Shown in pieces: positions 52,868-63,866 of a stretch of DNA of 64,000 bases. How positions within the stretch are numbered: position 1 is the first letter of the stretch; each line of letters starts with the position of its first letter. Below the pieces are notes generated by a model. That model ran no database searches. It was not told the origin of the DNA and saw nothing but the letters and a program-made list of their open reading frames with translations. The position numbers and the translations under genes were made by a program. The DNA lies in contig NZ_KB908386.1 of assembly GCF_000381005.1 (NCBI RefSeq), positions 22,345 through 86,344 on the forward strand, written 5' to 3'. This DNA is from Selenomonas bovis DSM 23594 (lineage in GTDB: Bacteria; Bacillota; Negativicutes; Selenomonadales; Selenomonadaceae).

Positions 52868-53755
52868 TCAGTCCAGCGACCGGCTCCGCAGCGCGAAAAG
52901 CCCCTGCGGCTTCTTCTGAAGGAACAGGATGACGAGGAACAGCACGGCTGCCTTCGCAATCGAAGCCGTGCTGCCCACCTCGAACACCGTGCTCGCAATC
53001 CCGATAATGAGCGCGCCGGAAATGCTGCCGATGAGCTTGCCGACGCCGCCGAGCACGACCACCATGAACGTATCGACGATATAATTCTGTCCGAGCGTCG
53101 GCCCGATCGAGCCGAGCAGCGTCAGCGCACAGCCGGCGATGCCCGCCAGGCCGCTGCCCAGCGCAAAAGTCAGACAATCGATGCGCTTCGAGCGGATGCC
53201 GAGGCACTGGGCCATATCGCGGTTCTGGATGCAGGCGCGCGTCTTGCGGCCGAAATTCGTGTGATAGAGGAACGCCCAGACCGCGAGCAGGCAGAGGAGC
53301 ACGAGCCCGATGATGAAGAGGCGCTTGTATGACATCGAGACGCCAAGCAGCGTCAGGCTGCCGCCCAGGAAGGAAGGCGCTACGACATTCACATTCGGCG
53401 CGCCGAAGATGCTGCGCGCGAGCTGCTGCAGCACCAGGCTCACGCCCCAGGTCGCGAGCAGGCTGTCCGTCGGCCGCCCGTAAAGCCTCCGGATGACCGT
53501 CACCTCCAGCAGCATGCCGAAAGCCGCCGCCGCCAGGAAGGACAGGAGGATAGAACAGAAAAAATACCCGTCGCCCAGAGCCGGCATCAGGATGCCCTGC
53601 ACAACATAGGTGGTATAGGCGCCCACCATGATGAACTCGCCATGGGCCATGTTGATGATGCCCATCAGGCCGAACGTGATGGCCAGGCCCAGTGCCGCGA
53701 GCAGAAGGATCGAGGAAAGGCTCAATCCATTGAAAAGTATGGTAAGTATATCCAT
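52868..53755 (-). CDS. urtB: Urea ABC transporter, permease UrtB
   Basis: 295 residues from the ATG at 53755 (GGAGG before). LivH family: [41 protein letters not shown], then [26 protein letters not shown], and [26 protein letters not shown]. It pairs with UrtC. Confidence 0.94.
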   Translation of the reverse strand: MDILTILFNGLSLSSILLLAALGLAITFGLMGIINMAHGEFIMVGAYTTYVVQGILMPALGDGYFFCSILLSFLAAAAFGMLLEVTVIRRLYGRPTDSLLATWGVSLVLQQLARSIFGAPNVNVVAPSFLGGSLTLLGVSMSYKRLFIIGLVLLCLLAVWAFLYHTNFGRKTRACIQNRDMAQCLGIRSKRIDCLTFALGSGLAGIAGCALTLLGSIGPTLGQNYIVDTFMVVVLGGVGKLIGSISGALIIGIASTVFEVGSTASIAKAAVLFLVILFLQKKPQGLFALRSRSLD

Positions 53756-53789
53756 GAGAACCTCCAGAAAGGAATCAGAATCATGAAGA

Positions 53790-53832
53790 AAATGCCAGCA
53801 GCCGGGCAACCTGCCCATCGGCGCTGGCATTT
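53790..53832 (-). terminator. Partial terminator between urtA and urtB
   Basis: AAATGCCAGC (53790-53799) pairs with GCTGGCATTT (53823-53832), with an inner GGGC/GCCC stem. Placed after the binding-protein gene, it would let urtA be expressed at a higher level than the permease genes. Confidence 0.6.
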
Positions 53833-53852
53833 CCATCCTGCAGGATCTGCGG

Positions 53853-55088
53853 TCAGTTCGATCCCGCACTCAGGCCTTCCGCCCAAGGATAGCTCTTGAG
53901 GAACGGATCCGGCTTGATCGGATCTGTGGCCGAGATCTCATCGATGAGACCGTTCGCGTTCACCTTGCCGATGCGAACATATTTGTAAAGGTGCTGGTTA
54001 TCGCCGTCGATCTTGACCGTACCCTCCGGGGCGTCGAAGCTCGTGCCTCCAGCTGCTGCGCGGACCTTGTCGACATCGAAGCTGCCTGCCTTTTCGACGG
54101 CCGCCTTCCAGAGATATACCGCATCATAAGCCGCCTCGATCGGGTCATCCGTCACACGGTCATCGCCATACGCCTTCTTATAGGCTGCCACGAATTTCTC
54201 ATTGGCAGGCGTCTTGGTCGTCTGATAATAATCCCAGGAAACCAGGTCGCCCGCGATGTTCTGCGCGCCGATGCCCTTGATCTCCTCCTCGGCGATCGAG
54301 AAGGACATGACCGGGCAGGTCTCCGCCGTCACGCCAGCATCCTTCAGCTGCTTGAAGAACGCCACATTCGAGTCACCATTGAGCGTATTCACGATGACGT
54401 CCGGATTTGCCGCCTTGATCTTGCTGATGATCGTCGCGTAGTCCGTATAGCCCATCGGCGTGTACTCCTCACCGACCACCTCGCCGCCCGCGGCTTTGAG
54501 CTGTGCCTTGATGATACGGTTCGCCGTCTGCGGGAACACATAGTCGCTGCCCACGAGGAACATCTTCTTCCTGCCGTTCTTCAGCAGGTACTCGATAGCC
54601 GGCACGATCTGCTGGTTCGGCGCCGCGCCCATATACATGATGTTCTTCGACTGCTCCATGCCCTCGTACTGCGTCGGATACCAGAGCAGGCCGTTCGCGC
54701 CCTCGACCACCGGCTTGACCGCCTTGCGGGAGGCGCTCGTCCAGCAGCCGAAAATCGTGGCCACCTTGTCGTTCATCAAGAGCTTCTTCGCCTTCTCCGC
54801 GAAAATCTGCGGATCCGACGCACCGTCCTCCTCGACAATCTCGATCTTCTTTCCCAGAACGCCGCCCTGATCATTGATCTCCTGGATGGCCAGCTTCTCG
54901 GCATCGCGCACCGAGGTCTCGCTGATGGCCATCGTCCCGCTCAGCGAATGGAGCAGTCCGACCTTCACCGTATCACCAGAGGCCGAGGAGGAGCCGCCGC
55001 TCATCGCGCTGTTCTCACCGCACCCGGCCGTAATCGCCAGAGAAAGAGCCATGAGGGATACACCCAGAAATTTCTTCCAAGATTTCAT
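53853..55088 (-). CDS. urtA: Urea-binding lipoprotein UrtA
   Basis: 411 residues from the ATG at 55088 (a GTG nine bases earlier is possible). The lipobox is [71 protein letters not shown] and [34 protein letters not shown] are UrtA signatures. It captures urea (or short amides) outside the membrane. It is the first gene of the urt-ure run. Confidence 0.94.
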   Translation of the reverse strand: MKSWKKFLGVSLMALSLAITAGCGENSAMSGGSSSASGDTVKVGLLHSLSGTMAISETSVRDAEKLAIQEINDQGGVLGKKIEIVEEDGASDPQIFAEKAKKLLMNDKVATIFGCWTSASRKAVKPVVEGANGLLWYPTQYEGMEQSKNIMYMGAAPNQQIVPAIEYLLKNGRKKMFLVGSDYVFPQTANRIIKAQLKAAGGEVVGEEYTPMGYTDYATIISKIKAANPDVIVNTLNGDSNVAFFKQLKDAGVTAETCPVMSFSIAEEEIKGIGAQNIAGDLVSWDYYQTTKTPANEKFVAAYKKAYGDDRVTDDPIEAAYDAVYLWKAAVEKAGSFDVDKVRAAAGGTSFDAPEGTVKIDGDNQHLYKYVRIGKVNANGLIDEISATDPIKPDPFLKSYPWAEGLSAGSN

Positions 55089-55157
55089 GCTGAACACTTC
55101 GCTTTCTTTGAATAATAAAGGGGTCTCGTATGATCATACATATATTTCTTACGAAAG

Positions 55158-55197
55158 AACGGGGCCTGTAACACAATAATGTGTCACAAGCCCCGTT
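55158..55197 (-). promoter_or_regulatory. Leader hairpin (possible attenuator) of the urt-ure operon
   Basis: Arms 55158-55174 and 55181-55197 (AACGGGGC...ACAC and GTGT...GCCCCGTT) pair with two mismatches. In the leftward transcript the stem is followed by TTCTTTCG, so it can act as an intrinsic terminator about 10-50 bases into the leader. The inner part TGTAACAC-N6-GTGTCACA could instead bind a dimeric regulator. Confidence 0.55.
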
Positions 55198-55213
55198 GCT
55201 TTGACGTGTGTCT

Positions 55214-55242
55214 ATATTACCATGGGATGCACCCTCTGTCAA
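55214..55242 (-). promoter_or_regulatory. Promoter of the urt-ure operon
   Basis: Read leftward: TTGACA (55242-55237), 17-bp spacer, TAATAT (55219-55214), a near-consensus promoter about 120 bases before urtA. Confidence 0.7.
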
Positions 55243-55386
55243 CAGCGTTTTGTGTATTCATAACGGACATATCTTTTGTCAGCTCCAGCAGCGCCGACTC
55301 CCCCGCGCGGCACATCCCCGTCAAGACCTTGATGATGTTGGCTGATCCTTCAGGGATAGCAGTTTTTTCAAAGATAACTCACGTTT

Positions 55387-55480
55387 TATCATACCGCATC
55401 ATCTTTTTACAGTACAACATGGGTTTCTATCAAAAATAGAGATTTTTTCATTTATACTGTAAAAACTTCGCGATATGATA
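55387..55480 (+). repeat. TATCATA-ended element, complete 94-bp copy
   Basis: The left end TATCATACCGCATCATCTTT and the right end, which read inward is TATCATATCGCGAAGTTTTT, are inverted repeats of about 26 bases. The left 52 bases match 37115-37166. It is too small to encode a protein, so MITE-like. The flanking 55243-55386 DNA holds nothing else recognised. Confidence 0.6.
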
Positions 55481-55527
55481 TAAGGAAGCGCACCCCCCTC
55501 TTCTGCGGCCGCCGCGATGACGCAGAA

Positions 55528-55571
55528 AACGAGGCTGCCGCGCCCTGGTGTCAGGGTGCGGCAGCCTCGTT
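55528..55571 (-). terminator. Terminator of eno
   Basis: AACGAGGCTGCCGC (55528-55541) pairs with GCGGCAGCCTCGTT (55558-55571), with an inner CCCTG/CAGGG stem. On the minus strand TTTTCTG follows. Confidence 0.8.
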
Positions 55572-55696
55572 CTTTCTTGTTTCGCAGTTCAGGGCAGCCC
55601 CTGCTTGCCGCGGCACAGACGCGCTTTCCGCTGTCTGTCGCGGGGAAGGTTGATGGCCCATGTCCGGCCGCGCCTGCCGTTCAACGGCTCAGCCTC

Positions 55697-57049
<1,353 letters not shown>

Positions 57050-57061
57050 TCATTTCACTGT

Positions 57062-57099
57062 CATCGTATCATAGTTGAGAGATATTTTCAACTAATATC
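57062..57099 (-). promoter_or_regulatory. eno promoter with overlapping inverted repeat
   Basis: Read leftward: TTGAAA, 17-bp spacer, TACGAT, with AGTTGA-N9-TCAACT (57073-57093) overlapping the -35 box. The remainder of the gap to 57314 holds GC-rich DNA with no gene seen. Confidence 0.45.
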
Positions 57100-57314
57100 T
57101 GACGACGTCTGCGATTTTCATGATACACGAACGCCGCGCCGCTATCTGTCACAAAAGTTACAAGCGCGCCGCTGCGCTTCGGCTGCCGCGTGAAAGCGCC
57201 CGCGCGGGTGGCGGCGGGCAGATGCGGCGCGCCGCCCGCCGAGGCGCCGCTTCCTCATGCGTTGCCAATCCCCGCGTGCTATATTGAGGGAAAGAACCGG
57301 AAAGGATGATCGCC

Positions 57315-58415
57315 ATGAAACGAAATCTCCGCTGCTTGTTCCTCGCGGGGCTCGCCATGCTCCTGCTACTCGTCGCGCCCGCGCCCCCGCTGCCCGCTGC
57401 CCGCGCGGAGGCTGCGGCCGTCACGGCCACGGGTCAGGGCGCCGACGAGCGCAGCGCGCTGCACGCCGCCATGCGCGCCGCCGTCGAGCAGGAGGTCGGC
57501 GTCTACGTCGACAGCCGCACGCGCCTCGAGAACTACCGCCTGCTCTCCGACAGCGTCTACACGAAGTCCGAGGGCTTCATCGACCGCTATGACATCCTCT
57601 CCCACGACGTGCTCGGCGGTGTCCACACCATCACCATCCGCGCGGAAGTCTCCTCTGAACGCCTGCGCGCGAACGCGCTGAGCCGCCTGCAGAAAAAGGC
57701 GCTCATCGGCGCGAACCTCGAGGATCCGCGCATCGGCGTGCTCGCGGTAGACGCCGCGGGAGAGAGCTATCCGGCGCTCGAGAACGCGCTCGCCGCCGCG
57801 CTGCTGCGCGAGGGTTTCTCCCGCGTCATCGACCTCGGCCAGGCGGCTGCCGCGCGCCGGGCCGCGCTCGCCGCGGATGACGCGGAGGATGCCGCCGCGC
57901 GGGCCGCCGCGCGCGCGGCTACGGGCTGCGACTACCTCGCCGTCGTCCACGTCGCAAAGGACACGGAGAGCCTCGACGCCGTGCTGCCCGGCCTGCACAA
58001 GGTCTACCTCACGGCCGCCGCGCGCCTCATCAACACCTCGACGGGCGAGATCACCTGGGCGGGCACGGCGGACACGGCCTCCTCCCACTGGTACGCGGGC
58101 GCGGAGGGCGAGGCGCTCGCGGCCGCCGCGCGGAAGCTCGCGCGCCCGCTCGCCAGAGCCGCCCTCGAGAAAGCCGCGACGCCCGAGCAGCACGTGCGGC
58201 TCACAGCGCCCGTCTCCCTGCTCGGCGGCGCGGCGGCTGCGCGCGAGCGCCTCGCCGCGCTCCCGGGCGTCGCCCATGTCTACCTCCGCGGCATCACGGC
58301 GGGCCGCCTCACCGCCGACCTCGACTACGACGGCACCGCCGCGGATCTTGCGGCCGCGCTCTCGCGCGCGGGCTACACCGTCCGCAGCCTCTTCTCCGAG
58401 GCGATCGCACTCTGA
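57315..58415 (+). CDS. Exported FlgT/LPP20-like protein
   Basis: 366 residues from the ATG at 57315 (GGAAAGG nine bases before). The signal peptide is RCLFLAGLAMLLLLVAPAPPLPAARA. The N-terminal domain AVTATGQGADERSALHAAMRAAVEQEVGVYVDSRTRLENYRLLSDSVYTKSEGFIDRYDILS matches the FlgT N-terminal/LPP20 fold. A second domain (IGVLAVDAAGESYPALENALAAALLREGFSRVIDLGQ...GCDYLAVVHV) resembles the periplasmic CsgG/FlgT-middle type. Likely periplasmic. No flagellar genes are adjacent, so a link to flagella is unproven. Confidence 0.7.
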   Translation: MKRNLRCLFLAGLAMLLLLVAPAPPLPAARAEAAAVTATGQGADERSALHAAMRAAVEQEVGVYVDSRTRLENYRLLSDSVYTKSEGFIDRYDILSHDVLGGVHTITIRAEVSSERLRANALSRLQKKALIGANLEDPRIGVLAVDAAGESYPALENALAAALLREGFSRVIDLGQAAAARRAALAADDAEDAAARAAARAATGCDYLAVVHVAKDTESLDAVLPGLHKVYLTAAARLINTSTGEITWAGTADTASSHWYAGAEGEALAAAARKLARPLARAALEKAATPEQHVRLTAPVSLLGGAAAARERLAALPGVAHVYLRGITAGRLTADLDYDGTAADLAAALSRAGYTVRSLFSEAIAL

Positions 58416-58436
58416 GGCGAGGGACTGCCGGTTTAG

Positions 58437-58466
58437 GGAACCACTGATTAATTCAGCGGTTCCTTA
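58437..58466. repeat. GGAACC-type MITE reduced to its two ends
   Basis: GGAACCACTGA-TTAAT-TCAGCGGTTCC (58437-58463) has both terminal sequences joined head to head, followed by TTAG. It can also act as a terminator for the FlgT-like gene. Confidence 0.65.
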
Positions 58467-58688
58467 GGGCAAAGCTGTGGCGCGCCGCGCGCGAGGCGCC
58501 GGGCCCGAGGCGTCGCGCTCTGAGATGAGGCGTCCTTTGCCTTGCTTTTTCCTTCCTTTTGTATTACGCTGAGATTGGAACGCCGCCGCAGCTCTCGACG
58601 GCGTTTCCTACGGCTGGCGGGACGGCGGGGAACGGCTGCCCTCCTGCCTGTACGATGCCAGATCTTTTCCCTGGAAGGAGTGTCTTGC

Positions 58689-60455
58689 TTGCGCTTTCCC
58701 CATGTTCTCCCCCGGCCGCTGTGGCTTGCCTACGGCCTGCTCGCGCTCTCACTGCTGGCCGCGTTGCTTCACTCACCCTATGACATCACACTCACGGGCA
58801 GTCTTTGGCTGAGTCTCTTCGCCTGGCGCCTGCTGCCGACGCGGGCGTTCCTCAGCCGCTGGCTCGTCGGCGCGCTCGCCTTTTCCTCCGTCATCCTGCT
58901 GCGCGCGCTGCACCTCGTCTGGATGCAGCTCACCATACCGGGACTCTCGCTCTTCACGGCGGTCTTCGGCATGACGCTCGCGGCGGCCGCGCCGCTCGGC
59001 GCAGTAGCGCTCCGGCAGAGCCGCCTTTCCTTGCTCGCGCGGCCGTTCGCGCTGCTCGCCGCGCTGCTGCTCTTCCTGCCGCCGCTGATCTTCTGGGGGT
59101 ATTATGCCTTCGCGCACGCCTGCTTCAGCACGGACACCATGCAGGCCATCCTGCAGACGAATCCCGCGGAGGCGCTGCAATACGTGCGCGATGCCGTGCC
59201 GCCCGCACGGGTGCCGCTGCTGCTCCTGCTGCTTGGCGCGTTTTGCGTGCTGCTCTCCTGGTACAGCCGCATCACCGTCCTCCCCGCGCCGACGCTGAAG
59301 CGCGGCGGCGCCTCCCTATCGCTCCTCTGCGGCGCGCTGCTGCTCGCCCTCTCGTCCTACAACATCTACGGCATCGTCGCGATCGGCACCGCGCGGATCT
59401 TCTCGGCGCAGCAGGCCTTCGTCGCCTCCGCGCCGCAGCGCCTGGCACGGCTCCAGGGCCTGCCGCAGGACGGGCCGCCGGGGCTCTATGTCCTCGTCAT
59501 CGGCGAGTCGGCGAACCGCCTCCACATGTCCGCCTACGGCTATGCGCGCGATACGACGCCGTGGCTGCGGCAGATACAGAGGACGCCTGACTGCCTTCTC
59601 TTCCAGCACGCCTACGCGAACTTCGTCGCCACACTGCCCGCGCTCTCCTACGCGCTCACCGCGCAGAACCAATACGAGGAAACGGACGCCGAGGACGCGA
59701 CGACGCTCATCGAGGCTGCCAAAGCCGCCGGATTCCATACCATATACCTCAGCAACCAGGGAAAGCTCGGCCTCTACAGCACGCCGCTCGTCGCCATCGC
59801 CAGCGAATGCGACGAGGCGGTCTGGCTCCATCCGCAGCAATTCTTGAGCAAGGGACGCGAAGAAAAAAGCCTCCACATCGAGGACAGCGATCTCGTCAGC
59901 GCGCTCCAGGGCATCGAGACCGCCCCGGACAGCCGCACACTCCTCGTCCTGCACCTCATGGGCTCGCACAACACCTACGAGAACCGCTACCCGGAGGACT
60001 TCCATCCCTTTGGCAGCGAGACGCTCATCGACCGCTACGACAACTCCATCACCTACACGGACGCCATCCTGCAACAGATTTACGACGACGTGCGCCAGCG
60101 GCCGGACTTCGCGTGCCTCGTCTACTTCTCCGACCACGGCGAGGCCGTCGACGAGGGATACATGCACAACGGCGACGCCTACCGCCCCTCCATGACCTAC
60201 ATCCCGCTCGTCCTCCTCGCCTCCGACACCTACCGCGCGCGCGCAGCCGCGAAATGGCAGACGCTCGCCGCGCACCGCGACGCCTATTTCACAAACGATC
60301 TCATCTACGACCTCATGCTCTCCCTCATGGATATCGACACCGGAGACACGCGGCCGGAGAACGACATCGCAAGCCCCGCCTACGACGCCACGCCCGCGCG
60401 CTTCCGCACGGAGCACGGCGCGGAGCCCATCGTTCCGCCGGGTGCCGGCGACTGA
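58689..60455 (+). CDS. Phosphoethanolamine transferase-like membrane sulfatase
   Basis: 588 residues from a TTG eight bases after GGAAGGAG. Five membrane spans lie in the first 230 residues. The periplasmic alkaline-phosphatase-fold domain opens VLVIGESANRLHMSAYGYARDTTPWL (nucleophile Ser in GES, as in CptA/OpgE). It continues HLMGSHNTYENRYPEDF, YDNSITYTDAILQQIYDD and YFSDHGEAVDEG (metal-binding Asp-His). Such enzymes add phosphoethanolamine to lipid A, LPS core or glucans. The exact acceptor is not determinable. It supports a diderm envelope. Confidence 0.85.
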   Translation: MRFPHVLPRPLWLAYGLLALSLLAALLHSPYDITLTGSLWLSLFAWRLLPTRAFLSRWLVGALAFSSVILLRALHLVWMQLTIPGLSLFTAVFGMTLAAAAPLGAVALRQSRLSLLARPFALLAALLLFLPPLIFWGYYAFAHACFSTDTMQAILQTNPAEALQYVRDAVPPARVPLLLLLLGAFCVLLSWYSRITVLPAPTLKRGGASLSLLCGALLLALSSYNIYGIVAIGTARIFSAQQAFVASAPQRLARLQGLPQDGPPGLYVLVIGESANRLHMSAYGYARDTTPWLRQIQRTPDCLLFQHAYANFVATLPALSYALTAQNQYEETDAEDATTLIEAAKAAGFHTIYLSNQGKLGLYSTPLVAIASECDEAVWLHPQQFLSKGREEKSLHIEDSDLVSALQGIETAPDSRTLLVLHLMGSHNTYENRYPEDFHPFGSETLIDRYDNSITYTDAILQQIYDDVRQRPDFACLVYFSDHGEAVDEGYMHNGDAYRPSMTYIPLVLLASDTYRARAAAKWQTLAAHRDAYFTNDLIYDLMLSLMDIDTGDTRPENDIASPAYDATPARFRTEHGAEPIVPPGAGD

Positions 60456-60505
60456 GCACCGCATATCTCCATAGGATATGCACTTCCTAAAGATATCCCT
60501 GCCCC

Positions 60506-60534
60506 TTGACATGTACTCTGTAAAGTTGTAACAT
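60506..60534 (+). promoter_or_regulatory. Promoter of the bile-acid:sodium symporter-family gene
   Basis: TTGACA (60506-60511), 17-bp spacer, TAACAT (60529-60534), about 52 bases before the ATG. Confidence 0.65.
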
Positions 60535-60585
60535 CGTAGACAATCTCTCAGCAGAGTACCTCAAAAGGGAAAGGAAGTTGCATTT

Positions 60586-61554
60586 ATGAAAACACTCGAG
60601 AGACTCAGCGCATTCATCTCCAAGTATATGGCGGTCTTCGTCATCCTCGTCGCGGCCGTCGCGCTCTACCAGCCCTGGACGTTCCATTGGGCGGCGTCCA
60701 AGGTCACGATCCTGCTCGGCGTCGTGATGTTCGGCATGGGCATGACGCTCCGGCTCGAGGATTTCCGCCTCGTGTTCCAGCGCCCGCGCGACGTCTTCGT
60801 CGGCGCGCTCGCCCAGTTCACCATCATGCCCGGCCTCGCCTGGCTGCTCGCGAAGGGATTCAACCTCCCGCCCGACCTCGCTGCGGGCGTCATCCTCGTC
60901 GGCACCTGCCCCGGCGGCACGTCCTCGAACGTCATGACCTATCTCTCGAAGGGCGACGTCGCGCTCTCCGTCTCCATGACGATGACGACGACCGTCCTCG
61001 CGCCGGTCGTCACGCCGCTGCTCACCTGGTGGCTCGCGGGCGCCTGGGTCGACGTCTCCTTCGCCGCGATGATGCTCTCCATCCTGCAGGTCGTCATCCT
61101 GCCCATCGTGCTCGGCATCGTCATCAACCGCTTCTTCGCGGAGACCGTGCAGCGGTTCATCAAGCTCCTGCCGCTCGTCTCCGTCATCGCCATCGTCCTC
61201 ATCGTCGGCGGCGTCGTCTCCGTCAGCGCGCAGCGCATCATGGAGACGGGCCTGCTCGTCATGGGCGTCGTCATCCTGCACAACCTCGGCGGCTACGCGC
61301 TCGGCTTCGCCATCGCGAAGGCGCTGCGCATGGACATCGCCAAGGTCAAGGCCATCTCCATCGAGGTCGGCATGCAGAACTCCGGCCTCGCGACCTCGCT
61401 CGCCCTCACGCACTTCGGCGCGGCGGCCGCGATCCCCGGCGCGATCTTCAGCGTCTGGCACAACATCTCCGGCTCCATCGCGGCGAACTACCTCGCCGCG
61501 CGCATGACGCGCAAGGAAGCGGCAGAGCCCGCACCCGCGCAGGAAAACGCCTGA
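60586..61554 (+). CDS. Bile acid:sodium symporter-family transporter
   Basis: 322 residues with ten spans. LLGVVMFGMGMTLRLEDFRLVFQRPRDVFVGALAQFTIMPGLAWLLA, then VGTCPGGTSSNVMTYLSKGDVALSVSMT and IEVGMQNSGLATSLALTHFG are the BASS family (YocS-type) signatures, including the crossed-helix sodium sites. It likely carries an organic anion such as a keto acid, pantoate or bile acid with sodium. The short tail is Ala/Glu-rich. AAAGGAAG precedes the ATG. Confidence 0.9.
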   Translation: MKTLERLSAFISKYMAVFVILVAAVALYQPWTFHWAASKVTILLGVVMFGMGMTLRLEDFRLVFQRPRDVFVGALAQFTIMPGLAWLLAKGFNLPPDLAAGVILVGTCPGGTSSNVMTYLSKGDVALSVSMTMTTTVLAPVVTPLLTWWLAGAWVDVSFAAMMLSILQVVILPIVLGIVINRFFAETVQRFIKLLPLVSVIAIVLIVGGVVSVSAQRIMETGLLVMGVVILHNLGGYALGFAIAKALRMDIAKVKAISIEVGMQNSGLATSLALTHFGAAAAIPGAIFSVWHNISGSIAANYLAARMTRKEAAEPAPAQENA

Positions 61555-61640
61555 GCGGCCCATCCTTCATCTTGAAATATACCGAGGCACACGTTATACT
61601 GAGCATGAATCAATGAGTGTCATGGTTTGAACAAAACGAT

Positions 61641-61675
61641 ACGCCCCCGCGGCTGGTACCCGCGGGGGCGTTTTG
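61641..61675 (+). terminator. Terminator after the symporter gene
   Basis: ACGCCCCCGCGG (61641-61652) pairs with CCGCGGGGGCGT (61660-61671), followed by TTTG. Confidence 0.85.
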
Positions 61676-61769
61676 CGTGGCAGGCAGGCCGCCCGCGTGG
61701 CGATGCCGTTCGGCGCTCCGTCAATACATCGATTGAAACAATGTTTTTATTGAACAGATGTGAGATTTC

Positions 61770-61856
61770 TTGCATAAAACAGGATGCTATGCTATAACTA
61801 AGGTTGGGATTTTCATTTTTGAGTAAAGTTTTGTTCATCTGTTTTTTATAACAGAT
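61770..61856 (+). promoter_or_regulatory. Promoter and leader of the Cache-type MCP gene
   Basis: TTGCAT (61770-61775), 17-bp spacer, TATAAC (61793-61798). In the leader ATCTGTT-N6-AACAGAT (61837-61856) is an inverted repeat. No other gene is seen in the 328-base gap. Confidence 0.55.
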
Positions 61857-61882
61857 CTGACACGCCAAGGGAGAGATTTGCC

Positions 61883-63679
61883 ATGCATTCCATCCGTACC
61901 AGGCTCACCGTCCTGTTCGTCACCCTGAGCTCCGTCGTCGCCGTGCTCATCGCGGGCTACTTCATCTATGCCTTCGTCGCGAAGAACCAGGCGGACGTTG
62001 CCTCCTACCGCCAGCTCCTGAACGACCAGTTCGACCGCGAGATCCGCCAGCAGACCGAGGGCCTCGTCTCCTCGCTCGACGCTATCTACGCTGCGCAGCA
62101 GGCGGGCACGCTCACAGAGCAGGAGGCGCGCGCGCTCGCCATCGCGACGATCAAGAGCGACCGCTACGACGATGGAAAGGGCTACTTCTTCGCCGACGAC
62201 AAGCAGACCGGCGTCTGCGTCGCGCACGCCACGCTCGGCAGCAAGGTCGAAGGCAAGCGCCGCATCGACGACCAGGACGAGAACGGCGACTACTACATGC
62301 GGAAGATCTTCGCCGCGGCCGCGGAAAGCGACGCGGGCGGCTTCTCCAACTTCTCCTTCCCCAAGCCGGGCGAGAGCGTCGGCACGCCGAAGCGCGGCTT
62401 CTCCATGGAGTTCAAGCCCTACGGCTGGATCATCTGCACGGGGACATGGATCGACTACATCGACGCGGCGGCGCAGGCCTATAACGAGCAGGCACAGGCG
62501 GCGCTCCATCACCAGATCCTCGTCTCCCTCCTGCTGCTCCTCGCACTCGAGCTCCTCATCGTCTTCGCGGGCAGGCGCCTCGCGGGCAGCCTCTCGCGCC
62601 CCATCGCACGGGCGACGGACATCCTGCACCATTTCTCAGAGGGCGACTACCGCATCGCCATCGACACATCTGCCGCCGGGCAGGACGAGCTCGGCAGCAT
62701 GGTGCGGATGCTCGCGACGCTGAAGGGCTCCATGTGCGCGCTCATCGAGCGCGTCCAGGCGGCGGCGGACGATGTCTCCTCGCATGCGGAGCAGATCCAA
62801 AAGGGCTCCGAGCAGTCCGCGCAGGCCTCCTCCCAGACGGCGGGCGCCATCACGAACGTCGCCTCGGCCGCAGAGGAGCAGAACGCCGCCGTCAAGGAGG
62901 CCGCACAGTCCATCGCGGCGCTCACCGACAGCATGACGCGCGTCAGCGACAACGTCCACCAGAGCGCGAGCGCCGCCAAGGAGGCGCAGGAAAGCTCGGA
63001 ACAGGGCAGCCAGACGGCGGCCGACGCCATGTCCGGCATGCAGGCCCTGCAATCGTCCGTAGAGGAGACCTCCGCCGCCATCGACCGTCTGGGCACACGC
63101 TCCAAGACCATCGGGCAGATCACCGACACCATCACCGGCATCGCCCAGCAGACGAGCCTGCTCGCGCTCAATGCCGCCATCGAGGCGGCCCGCGCGGGCA
63201 CGGCGGGCCGCGGCTTCGCCGTTGTCGCCGACGAGATCGGCAAGCTCGCGAGCGAGTCGCAGGACGCCGCGCAGAGCATCGCCGCCATCATCGCCGACAT
63301 CCAGAAGGACACCGCGGCGGCCGTCGAGCAGATGCGCCAGGGCAAGGAGCTCGCGGGCCACGCCGCGCAGACGGCGAAAGATGCCGGCAGCGCGTTCGCC
63401 AGCGTCACAACCTCCATCACGCACGCCTCCGCCATGACGGCGGACACCACGGAGCGCGTGCGGAACGCCGCCGCGCAGATGCAGTCCATCCAGGCAGCCG
63501 TCGCCAAGGTCGAGAAGATGAGCCAGGCCATCGCGCAGCAGACGGAAAATGTCTCCGCCGCCACCGAGGAACAGTCCGCCTCCGTCGAGGAAATGGCGGC
63601 CAACTGCCAGCAGCTCGCCGCCATGGCGGACAAACTCCGGAACGCCGTCGCGCAGTTCCGCTGCGACAAGGCGCACTGA
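61883..63679 (+). CDS. Methyl-accepting chemotaxis protein with single Cache domain
   Basis: 598 residues. TM1 is at 9-32. The sCache_2-type sensor spans about 35-195: [67 protein letters not shown], and [18 protein letters not shown], a pattern that binds small organic acids. TM2 is at about 212-232, then HAMP. The signalling domain tip is [40 protein letters not shown]. It is unlinked to the che operon at 37-44 kb, but may feed the same CheA. Confidence 0.94.
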   Translation: MHSIRTRLTVLFVTLSSVVAVLIAGYFIYAFVAKNQADVASYRQLLNDQFDREIRQQTEGLVSSLDAIYAAQQAGTLTEQEARALAIATIKSDRYDDGKGYFFADDKQTGVCVAHATLGSKVEGKRRIDDQDENGDYYMRKIFAAAAESDAGGFSNFSFPKPGESVGTPKRGFSMEFKPYGWIICTGTWIDYIDAAAQAYNEQAQAALHHQILVSLLLLLALELLIVFAGRRLAGSLSRPIARATDILHHFSEGDYRIAIDTSAAGQDELGSMVRMLATLKGSMCALIERVQAAADDVSSHAEQIQKGSEQSAQASSQTAGAITNVASAAEEQNAAVKEAAQSIAALTDSMTRVSDNVHQSASAAKEAQESSEQGSQTAADAMSGMQALQSSVEETSAAIDRLGTRSKTIGQITDTITGIAQQTSLLALNAAIEAARAGTAGRGFAVVADEIGKLASESQDAAQSIAAIIADIQKDTAAAVEQMRQGKELAGHAAQTAKDAGSAFASVTTSITHASAMTADTTERVRNAAAQMQSIQAAVAKVEKMSQAIAQQTENVSAATEEQSASVEEMAANCQQLAAMADKLRNAVAQFRCDKAH

Positions 63680-63716
63680 GGCGCCTATCCACCTCAGCAC
63701 ATTCCTCATGACAAAA

Positions 63717-63866
63717 GGGACTGTCTCACGAAAGCATTTTCGTGCGGATAGCCCCGTTTTCTTTGACCTCAATCACGGTCATCTGACACTGGCGATAATC
63801 ATGGCATAAAAAACAGTACAAGAAACAGGCGGTCACCGATCGCCTCGTTTTTTGCACTGTTCTGTT
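63717..63866 (-). mobile_element. IS1182-like element, terminal non-coding part
   Basis: GGGACTGTCTCACGAAAGCA at 63717 looks like the terminal sequence; between it and the transposase stop is a hairpin, AACAGTACAAGAAACAGGCG ... GCACTGTT. It indicates the IS boundary just downstream of the MCP gene. Confidence 0.5.
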
